Source: Sipunculus nudus
Lineage: Eukaryota > Annelida > Sipuncula > Golfingiida > Sipunculidae
NCBI GenBank assembly: GCA_026874595.1
Contig: CM049315.1
Span: forward strand, 13,890,664-13,954,663
Direction of reading: 5' to 3'
DNA length: 64,000 bases
Positions 38,501 to 50,500 of this stretch are shown here, in pieces. Each line of letters starts with the position of its first letter. Position 1 is the stretch's first letter. The position numbers and the translations under genes were made by a program. The notes beneath the pieces were generated by a model. The model worked only from the letters and a program-made list of their open reading frames with translations, searched no databases and was not told the origin of the DNA.

Positions 38501-41500
38501 GTCTCATATGTATAGGCCCCTACGTATCATTTTAAGCTTCTCCGCAGGCCCTGTGATGTCAAAATGCATTTGAACAAAACTCGCCATTGCTGTGATAACT
38601 CCGCTAAAGAAAAGCTTATAATTCGGTTCGTTTGGTATCCTACGAACAATACATAATTCTTGAAATTGTGTATCTTGATCGCATGTTTAGCTGAAAGAAG
38701 ACTGCCCGGGCATATTTTTACTAAAGTATTCGTAGGAATGGCATGACGGCAATGGGGGAATGACCGCCCATGCAGCGAAGCCAAAAGAAGTATACGCTCA
38801 TCGAGCAGCTACAGGTTGCTGCGGTCAAGATAGGGAAGAGCGGATGCCAACCTAATTTGCAACAGCACTAAGGGGAGAAATGCCCAGGTGCAATCTGGTT
38901 TCGGTGGTTTTCATGTATCACGTATACGTTCAATCTTTAATAAAAATAATAAAGTTGATACAAAATATTTTTAAACAGTAAGAAAATGAAAAATCATGAT
39001 TTTTTCATGACTTTTGCGAATTTAAAAAAAAAAATCATGACTTTTTAAGTACTGATTTTTAAAATCACAAAAATAATGACTTTTTAAGGACGTACGAACC
39101 CTGCAGCATGTTCATGGAATCAAAGCTTTGGTCGATACTCTCCTTAATTTCTCTTAAAATTGCTCACATACGATTCACTTTAGCGTCAGTCAAAGTGATA
39201 TTTTAAAAACATTTCGTTACACAAAATTACCCAAAATATTTGATTAACTAAATTATACGCTAATTCTCGAGAAATTATAACATTATAAGTTAGATCACCT
39301 ATTCTCTACTTACTCTACTTATCCCCGGTCACGCTGGCCGACTGAACTGTCAGTTTTCAAAACCGTCGTACTTACCCCGGCCACGAAATAATTGAATGCG
39401 CAAAAAAATAGTTCCTTCTAATTAAAAACCATTTCACCAGCGAATAGAGAATGTTATGGGCTATCATAATCAGGATGACGATTTTTATCATCAATATTCT
39501 GATAATTTTGCTTTATTTCACTCATTCAGAATCGAGTAATACGCAACGGGAGGCCCGCAAGGCAAAGAGTATTTTAACCTCCTTATACAGAGAAAATTGC
39601 TGATATGTCATGACAAATTTTCATATCATAGGAAAGGTTAACATTTAAAGATTATATACTTTAAGTTTAATGTTTATACCATGAACCGTTATTAATTATG
39701 AGCAATTAAAAATCTAAAAGTAGTATTAATTTTGCGTTTTCCTCAATATCGTGCCCCACAGAAAACTGCTGCGATGTTAGCCAATGTTTGGTAAACACAA
39801 CCTACAGGCACTGATCCGTAAACAGTCCTCACGAACCTCTATGAAAATTATATTCACTAAGACAGCCACGCTATGCCTTGTCTTGCGGGCTATGATGTTG
39901 ATAATTACCATTTCGTTTGCAATGCATGCCACGGCCTCGGGGCTTCCTCGCTTTGGGTTCGTCCTCAATTTTCAGTCTAGGCATTGCGCATGCATCATTG
40001 GGCCGATAAGTGCACGGCAAAAAAAAAAAAAAACAACAACCGACCGTCTTCTGCTGTAAATATCTCGCTCGAAATATCATATTATCTGCTAGGCCTACAC
40101 TTGACGTACTCAAAACTTAATCTGAATAAACTTATATCGAGTCACGGAAATAAGCAAACAGTTATAATATTTTGACCGTACACTGCACCGTAAAGTAGTA
40201 GTCCCTCTCTGTGAGACGTCGCAAATTTTCCCGCCAAAATCATCCCGCATCGTCTTAGAAAATTGCTTTTACTTCAAAATACTTAAATTTTTATTACCTT
40301 TTGATATATAAATTTTTAGTTCCCTTCAAACATTTACAAATAACATAACAATTCTTTTTATTCACATACATTTTAATGTGGAAATCAAGTTAAATAAATG
40401 TCCGTACCTTATGAGCTTTAAACCACGTGACCTGTCACTCCATCCAGCCTCCGCAAGATGGCGCCACCTGAAATACTTGTCCATCAATGTGGACTTGGAC
40501 AACTTGGACAAATCAAGAAAAAATCGTCCATACCCTTGTGAACTTAACTATGTTTAAATGACTCACAATGTCAACTTGTACACACGGAACAAACCCCCCT
40601 TGTGAGACTAGTCTCACTAGGAAAATTAGGCTCACAATGTCACTTTCTACCTACAATTAGGCTCACAATGTGCCTGCTGTAAGAACGGACAGACGGACGG
40701 ACGACGGACAATGGACCACGACTATAGCTCAGATGACTTATAGTCAGCTGAGCTAAAAATAGAAAAAAATACAGTTGGTGCCACAAGTCTGAATGAACTG
40801 ATGAAACACTCCATGAAAAATATGCATTGAAAGTATCATGGTGATCAATACATTAGCTATGCAGAAAGCAGAGCTTTAGTGTCTACTTTTAAATTCTTCT
40901 AGGGGTATTTACAAGCCACACTGCTTTGAGTATATGGGTAACAGAAACCTAATTTCAAGTTTCCTAGGAGATTCTTTTCAAGGAACTCCCAGGATGGCAA
41001 AATAGATGATTCTAGGTCTAACAGTTATGATTTGTGCCCTGTTAACAGATGACTGTTTCATTTGAAGGTCTTAAAAATAGAGAAAACAATGCATAAAAAA
41101 TTGGAAAAAATACAGTTGTTGTCCCAAGTCTGCAGGAACACTGCATTATAAATGTGCATTGAAAGTATCATTGCGATCAATACATTAGTTATTCCGATGG
41201 CAGTTACTGGAGCTTTAGTACCAACTATCAACTAATTCTTCTGCAGGGTATTTACTTAAGAGCCCCATAGCTAGGAGGATATGGGTAACAGAGACCTAAC
41301 TTCAGGTTTCAAAGGAAATTTCACATGGACATCCCTGGATGCTGGAAGATTTAAGATTTAATGGTTAAGATTTGTGCCCTATTAACAGCCAGACCACTTC
41401 ATTTGAGGTCTTAAAAATAGAGAAAAACAATGTGTAAAAAATAGAAAAAATACAATTGGTGCCACAAGTCTGCAGGAACTGATGAAACACTCCATGAAAA

Positions 41501-44500
41501 ATATGCATTGAAAGTATCATGGTGATCAATACATTAGCTATGCAGAAAGCAGAGCTTTAGTATCTACTTTTTAATTCTTCTAGGGGTATTTACAAGCCAC
41601 ATTGCTTTGAGTATATGGGTAACAGAGACCTAATTTCAAGTTTCCTAGGTTTCTTTCAAGGAACTCCCAGGATGGCAAGATAGATGATTCTAGGTCTAAC
41701 AGTTATGATTTGTGCCCTGTTAACAGATGACTGTTTCATTTGAAGGTCTTAAAAATAGAGAAAACAATGCATAACAAATAGGAAAAAATACAGTTGGTGC
41801 CCCAAGTCTGCAGGGACACTGCATTATAAATGTGCATTGAAAGTATCACTGTGATCAATACATTAGTTATTCATTTACTGGAGCTTTGGTACAAACTATC
41901 AACTAATTCTTCTGCAGGGTATTTACTTAAGAGCCCCATAGCTAGGAGGATATGGGTAACAGAGACCTAACTTCAGGTTTCAAAGGAAATTTCACATAGA
42001 CATCCCTGGATGCTGGAAGATTTTAGATTTAATGGTTACGATTTGTGCCTTATTAACAGCCAAACCACTTCATTTGAGGTCTTAAAAGTAGAGAAAACAA
42101 TGCATAATATTTTGATAAAAAAAAATACAGATAGCACCACCAGTCTGCAGGAACTGATGAAACAATCCATGATCAATATGTATGCAAAAATCATGTAAAT
42201 CAATCCATCAGTTATACAGATACTGGAGTTCTTGGATTCAGTTTTTAATTATTCAGGGGGGTTACTTTCGAGCCCCATAAAGGATAAGGGTAACAGAGAC
42301 CTAGTGTCAGGTTTCCAAGGAGATTTTTTCATGGACCTTCATTGTCTAATGGTTATGATTTGAGTATTAACGGATTGACAACTGACAAAGTGTGATCCCT
42401 ATAGCTTAGATGATTTTCAGTCAGCTGAGCAAAATAAACCAAAAATATTTGTATGTAACATTATTTTAGGAAAAACACCACTACAAATATAAAACATAAC
42501 TAAAAATTTCTGGCACCAGAGGTGCAATAGTTCCCCATACAATTAAGGCATATCCCCTTAAAAAAATAGCACTGTCAAGTGGTGATTATCGGGGTATTAA
42601 AAAGTGCGAAAACAAGAAAAGTATAATAGGTAGAGTCATCAGTCTCTGTAAAATGACAAAGCTATCCATGAGCTCCAGTCAAGCTGATTTTTTTATCAAC
42701 CCATGCAAGGTTTTTTTTGTATATACAGTGGAACCTCACAATTACGACCACCTTGGGGACTGATCAAAGTGGTCGTAATTTAGGGGTGGTCGTATTTGCG
42801 AAACTCTAAATAACATGGATCGTATATGCGGGACCAAGAAATTTGGTCGTAATTGTGAGGTGGTCGCAATTGCGGGGTGGTCGCAAGGCGGGGTTCCACT
42901 GTATATAAGAATTTGTGTGATTTTCACCAAAAAATGGACATATACAAGGTCAAGATCACTCTCCTTATATATGCTTCCTTGTTTCACAGATATCTATACA
43001 CATATCAAGTTTGATAAAAGATCTGTGAAATATATTTTGACTTATCATGCCCACAAGATATAACTCTGGCAGTAGCAGCAGGATTGTGTTAAAACCATAG
43101 TATCCCTGACTTTTTTGATGCATACAATTATAATTTGATATGAAATTCCTAAAACTAGAGACCCTAGGGTCTCAACACTCAGCTTAATTTGTCTATAAGG
43201 ATAGGTTTATAATTTTTTTTTTAAATATGGGTCCTGCGATCAGTTTGAAGCCAACCTCTCTACCCAGAGTTTTCATCCATAAACTAATTTGTCAATGGAT
43301 GGGCCCTGTGACCTTGGACCTAGTGACCCCAAAATCAAATGAACCTTCCCCTATTGGCAGGTGTGCCACATAGAAGACAGAATGTTTTGGATAAAAAGTT
43401 TGGCTTAAAATGCATCCACAATCTTCTAAATATGCGAGTCCTGTGACCTTAATCTTTGACCCTAAAATCAAAAGAGTTCTTCACTTAGAGGTTGGCCTTA
43501 TATAAGTCAAGTTTGAAATCTATATGTCATACCAAACTGGAGGTATGATTAGGAAACAAATTTTACAGACATACAGAGAGACAAACAGGCAGATATACAG
43601 GGTGATTAATATAAGGCATCGGCCCTAATAAACAACATAAGGTTTCAGGACACAGATGAATCCACAGTTGCATATCTGATTGTATCAATATAATTTGGCA
43701 GGACACTAGATTAAACCATAGCTGAGAACCTCAAATAATTACTGTCATTTTTGGGTCTGAAAAACAGAAAAAAATTGTAAAAATAAGAAAAAAAAACAGG
43801 TTTTAGGGAACTGACGAAACTATTCATGATCAATATTCAAGGCAAGATTGATGCATTAATTATCAAGATACTGGAGGGTTTGTATCAAATTTGTTATTAT
43901 TCTGGGGGGTACTTACAAGCCTAATAGCTCAGAAGATATAGGTCACACTGACCTAATTATAGGTTTCCCACTAGAGTTTTCATTACCTCCCTGGATGTGC
44001 AGGTAGAAATTTCTAGGTGCAGCGCTTACAATTTGTGCCCTGCTTATGGATGGCTGGATGGCCAGACAGACGTCTGACAAAGAGCTCAGTTGACTTTCAG
44101 TCAGCTAAGCTAAAAACTGTTATATGCCCATGAGTAATACGAAATGTAGATTTCCATAACAGAAATTACATTGTAAAACCTATCAGAATCTCCCTTTTTA
44201 ATACAGATATAAGTCAATCACATGTGTTTGATATGACAAATCAATAGAACATATCATCTTAGTTCCTAAAACTTGTTCTTGAAAACTTTAGTCACAAGGA
44301 CTAAAAATAAATTCTGAGTGTATTTCTCTTTTATGTTTGATGAAATAACAAAATCAGGTCCTAAGCAAAATATATATGGCATTTATTTACTGCTAAAAGC
44401 TGTCAAATCTACTTACAGCCTTCTGGTTGCTGCTCAGAACCTGCTCAGCCAGCTGCCTGATCTGCTCAGGATCTGTAATGAGCAGCCAGTCGTTTTCAAC

Positions 44501-47500
44501 CACTACCTGACGTGGAGTTTTGGTTTCTCCCTCTACCACCAGATGGAGCACCTGTCAATGTATAAGTTATTAATATTTTTTTCTAGTAAACTGAATATAT
44601 TTATAAGGTAAAATATGCTTCTTTCTTTTATTTTTCTTGGTGAAATCCTCTCTCTTTCTATTTGGTATTTTTTTATCACCGATTTAGTCGCTGGTGGTGT
44701 CACATAAAAGCAAACATATCAATCTTTATCATATGTTCATCTATCTCTGTATCTATCTCTGTATCTATATCAGTATCTAGAAGTATTTACAGTTATATTA
44801 GTATAAATATGCATCACTTTCTCTCACTCTCCTTTTATACACGCACACAGGCACCTAGATTCACTTGTCCTTCTCCTGCTTATACCTGCTGAGTACCAAA
44901 TACTCCTGATATGGACTACCTGATGTGGAATACTTTTTTTATTGTCTCCCCCTAACCCCCCCCCCCCCCCCCCTTGGAGTTGAAGACAATGGGGGAATGA
45001 ATCCTGTTTTTCTATATAGATTTTAAGTGTAACACTACATGTAACCATTATTTAGTTGTGTAGTGTGATTTTCAGAAAAGCATTTGGCAATTGTGCGTCT
45101 GTTGTGTGCAACAATGTTTCTTAATGTGGCGTACCTGGAAGTAAAAAAATATGATCTACAGAAGAAAAGTATGTTTCATCAGGTATTTTTGTTCCCAAGA
45201 ACAGGATTCACAGATGCACACATACACACACATCAGTATCTCTATCTCTATACTGTGAATATAATTGAAGATGATACCTTTTTGGCTGTTCCTGATGATA
45301 TCTCCCCCTGACTCAGCATGTCAACTATCTCTCCCATGTCACTGGAGGTGATGCAGCTTGAAAGGAAGGAATAAGGGTCAATATTTTATAGCTTATTTAT
45401 ATGCAGGTAACATGTAATACAGCAGGAAAATACCAAATAAAAAACATGTATGAGCTCGTATAAATCTACTTTTTCTAAGTGCACATTTGTACATCTTCCA
45501 AAAAGAGGAGCCCCTGTCTCCAGATTGTGACCTTCATCTTAAAGTCCATGTACAGTGGTTATACACTAAAATCACTCTGTTGCAGGGATTACTTGGTTTC
45601 AACACAAGGCAGCTAGCACTGGGCTATAAATGTGCAGCATTTTTAATCTTCTAAAGTTTTAACCTATGAGCCTATCAGTTGAAACACAACATATTGATGT
45701 CCATATCTGTACATGTATCTGACTGCATACTTAATATTAAATCTTTTCAACAAATAAAGTCTTTACCAGAAACCATGTCAACATGTTTGGATGATAATTT
45801 TTAATAGAAGTGAGTTGATGTAAAAAATTCTGAAATGAGTTTATTGACCACCAACTGTCAATAGCTCACAGAGTATATAAATATGAGGTCAAAAGTTATC
45901 TATAAAAAAAAATTCTCAAACAATAATCATGGAAAATACACAAACCAAAATCCAGGATCAGACTATGACTGAAAATAATATAAAGACTTATCACTAATAA
46001 AATATAAGAGAACTACCTGTCCTGTATATCAATTTCCTCCTTGTTTAATATTCCCAGCAGCTCATTCAGCATCAGGTTAATGGTGGGCTTGACTGCTCTC
46101 TGACCTCCCGCCATAACTTCTTCAAAGAAGGCAGACAGGCTGTCATCATTCTAAAATGTAGGTTAAAAATAACATCAACGTTCTTCCAAAATCATGTCCT
46201 TAATAACCCTAAAAATACCAATAAAACAAGCAACCTATGAGTCATGATACTCAGCTGATTGGAAAATTTTGCCATAACATTCACAACTGTGTATTATTTT
46301 TTTAAGAACTCTGTTATATTGTTCAAACTGTTGATGATGAGTGGGAAATATGTTTGAGACAGATCCTTAATCTTTAAATTTTATCATTCATAGTCAGGTC
46401 TAAGATTTGGGAGTTAACTGATAACACTAACATCATGCAGTCTCATAATCCATTCTGAACATGTGTATAAAACTAGAATACAGGTAGTCAACAAATGACG
46501 GGTGAAGTGAGGCATGGATCGAGTGGCAAGGGGAAATAGAGTTACATGTGTTACATATTAGAATGGATGTCTACCACATAAACATGATTGTATATAGCGC
46601 CACCTGTTATTTGAATGAGAAACTATCCAAGATGTATACACATGCAAAATTTCAGGTGGAAAAGTCGAACCACTGCAGAGATATGAGTGACTTAATCCCA
46701 CAGCAGACAAACAGATGGACGCTGTGCAAAAATGGCAGCAGGTGGCGCGACCATTTTTGTGTATGTTATAAAGCTATCCGAGGGCTACATTTGTGTATAT
46801 TTTTTTTCCTGATTAGTCAAACGGTTCCCAGAGATATGAGCTTGGATGTCTGCAGCATGAACGTGAATGAAGCTGGCACCACCTTTCATAAAATCAAGTA
46901 AGCTATCCAGGATGTATACACATGCCGAATTACAGGTAATTTTTTCAAACCACTGCAGAGATATGAGTGATTTTAACCAAAGGCAGACAAACATATGGAT
47001 GCTGTGCAAAAATTGCAGCAGGTGGCGCCACCATTTTTTGTGTATGTTATAAAGCTATCCATGGGCTACATTTGTGTAAATTTTTTTTCCTGATTAGTCA
47101 AATGGTTCCCGAGATATGAGCTTGGATGTCTGCTGAACATGTATGTAGGTGGCGCCACCTGTCAAAAATTAAAAAAGCTATGTAGGATGTATACGCATGA
47201 TGAATTTCAGGTTAATTAGTCAAACCACTGCAGAGATATGAGTAATTTTAACCAAAGGCAGATGAACAGATGGACACTGTGCAAACATGGTTGCAGGTGG
47301 CGCCAACATTTTTTGTGTATGTTATAAAGCTATCCAAGGGCTACATTTGTACAAATTTTTTTCCTGATCTGTCTAACGGTTCCCGAGATATGTGGGTTTA
47401 TGTGTGGAAACAGATGCACAAATGGACACTGGGCAGAGAGGAAAGGTCAGAGGTCAAGGCCAATTGGTTAGGAACCAGTTCACATGTGACTCGATAATTG

Positions 47501-50500
47501 GTGTAAGTTTCGGGAAAATCAGTTTAGTAGTCTCAGAGGAGTTCTCTGGAAACGAACGCGGCAGTGGCGGAACCTGGTCAAAAACATAGTATCTGCAAAA
47601 CTTCGTTTAGGCGGATACAATTATCAAAAACATATATTGCACCACTGGTCTCACAAAAAAAGAAGAAGCTTTCTATGATGTCTTTTGCCAGTTTATTTCA
47701 ATGCAATTCAGGAATTTATCACTGAGATAATTTTAATATGAGTTTTTAGTAAAAAAGACATAGTGACATATCACATTTGTAAGTCAAATTTTAAAGAAAT
47801 ACTTGGCCTAATTTTTTTCAAACAATCCATATTGCCCAGAAATAGGTCTGACACATGTAATCCATATCAACTTTAATATCTTAAGTCAAAATTGTATCAT
47901 GTATATCAACTGTAATTTTGTATCAATTTTACTCATTATGAGCCAATTGTTGTGAAATATCAAAATTTGTGACATTTTTAATGCACTGATAGGCTAATTC
48001 TATGCATATTTTTCATGCTGTCAGGTAAATATGTGTTCAAGAGGCACAATAATTCAATTTTTAAGGTCCAATCAAGTTTTGTTTAACAGCCTTGAACACT
48101 CAGAAAATTCTTGACTTTTAATGTGCTCAAAATTATGTTTTAGCAGTGAATATAGGTAATGGTGACCTAATTTCAGGTTTCAAGGTATATTTACCCAGAA
48201 CCTCCTTGATCTTGAGTCATAAGTTTCTGGGTCAAACAGTTATAATTTGTGCCCTGCTAACAGATGGCTGACCATCAGAAGGGCAACACACAAAGAACCA
48301 TCACCATAGGTCAGCATATATTGAAAATCAGCTGAGATTTAACTGCCATATTAATCATAATGGCACACCAGTGATGAAAGGACGAAAGAGGGATTACAAA
48401 GTATACCCATGTGTTTTGAATTTTCTCTTAAAAAGAATTGTCCATTATTGTTAAATTAATATGAAAACTACAGTTCTTACTTTTGGTACTGCTCAGTGCA
48501 TATAAAGAGCACTTTATGACCTTCATAAATCATTCCTTAAGAAAACTGAAGAAGAGTGTCACATTATCAAGAAAAACACTTGTAATTAACTTATATTTGG
48601 AACAAACACTTGTACAGTCCTCAACAACTGTTGTGTATGCGCATGCTGACCCCTACAAAATATGAATGATCTGTGATGACCTCTACTGATAGAAAGTTTT
48701 ACTAGTGTATAATCAAGTCTGGAAGACTGGGAATTTTTTTAATGATGGATATTCAATACAACAGGATGCTGTGTACACTAATGATGATAAAGCTATGTAG
48801 TCTAATTACCACAAGAATAACACTGTGTTCCACTGACAGGCTGTACTGTTCTTGTAGTCTGCTTCTCTTCTGTTCAGGCAGTTCTGGCATCCCTTCTTGT
48901 AGCTCATCAATATTAATGACCTGGTCACTGGGCAGGTCAGAGGGCACTGTGGCTGTGGTGTACAAATGCAAAGGAGGCAGGTTTGGTTCTGGCATGAAGC
49001 GGTAGTCTTGTATCTTCTCCTTGTCTCGCATTGCTATAGTTTCCCTACATGGATTGTAAGACAAATAGATCAACCACAACACCATACCTAGTAACCTAAG
49101 TCACCATGTCATTTTCATTATCTATATGGTGGTGTGGCAGTTCTGCATAGCTGTATCTTTACATATACTTCCAATACAGCTTCTAGCTGAAACATGTTAC
49201 TGTAACTTGGACAGGGCATAACCAGAAAAGAGAACTAGAGAAGAAAGAAAGAAAGAGGGACAGAGAGAAGAAAGAAGAGGGGAAAAAAGAAATGAGAGAA
49301 AATTATGAAGAAAGAGAGAGAGAGAGGGAGAAAAAGTGAGACAGAGAGAGAGACACACAGACATAGGAGAATGTATGTTGATAAACATTTATCAGGTTTT
49401 CCTACACTACTACTATTTATATATTCACTAAGGCAAAAGCATTACACTAATTACTCACCCTGTCTCAAAATCAAATGACCTGGTTTCATTGATAACTTCT
49501 TGACCAGCTTCTAAGAGACCAATGTGTCGCTCAATCTCATATTCTACAATGACAAAAGTCAATAATGTAGCACCTGCACACAAAGACAGATTGTCTGCTT
49601 ACATTTATTATCACCATTATGGTTGGCTTTTTTTGTGAATTTTGTATTCCTGTCATTTGTGTGTTGCCTTATAGTGTATGGAATTTTACAAGATGTTATA
49701 ACACTTAACCATTCCCACAGACAGACTTGCTTACTGTTAGCAGGCCATCAACATGGCTCCTGCTCCATGTTTGTAATCAAAGCATAGCAGAATGTCCCCT
49801 TACAAAATCCTTTTTGAAGAACGTTTTATTTTTACTTTTTGAATGATACAATAAAAGAGTAATTTCTCCGACCCTTGAAATCAACATCAATATTTTTTTA
49901 ATGTTTTTTGGTGGAGGTGACCGCCTCAAACTTTAATGCTGGTTTAACTAGGTACTCTGTGCATCTGCAAGAATCCATTCTAGTTGCAGACTCTGTGACA
50001 GGCAGGAAACACATGATTATCCTGGTGTTATCTGGAACCTCCAAAAGATGCACCTGTTTGTGAGTGAAACACGACTGTGGGTTACAGTCTCCCCATTAAG
50101 CATGCAGAGAGCTCATACTGGGCGGGAGTTCACTGTGAAAAATCCCACCACTCCCCATTGCTTAGGTTTATCCTGACAACAGACTGAATATTCTTACCAA
50201 TGGCTTTTGATACATATCTTATGCTGTTAAGGTTTTTCACTTCACTTCTAACTCCTAGTGGCTCCCCCTGCAGGTTGACTGACACATTAGCATCAACTCG
50301 AAGATTTCCCTCTGAAAGGTAATACAAAAAAATATATATGGGATATTTAAGTAATTCTGTAATGTTGAAGAATAACTGTTAACTTAAATACTAAACAAAA
50401 TGTAACCTTATATCAGAATGCTGAGCGTATCAGTTACCTTTAGATCTCTATCTAAACATGAATGTCAAGAAAAAAAGTGTCATGTAATTTTACACTGTAC

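Noticed and set aside
48753-49085. Start codon at 49,085 as an internal GATB start
   Set aside because: The ATG is in the intron just upstream of the acceptor at 49,045, and GatB domains continue upstream in five further exons.
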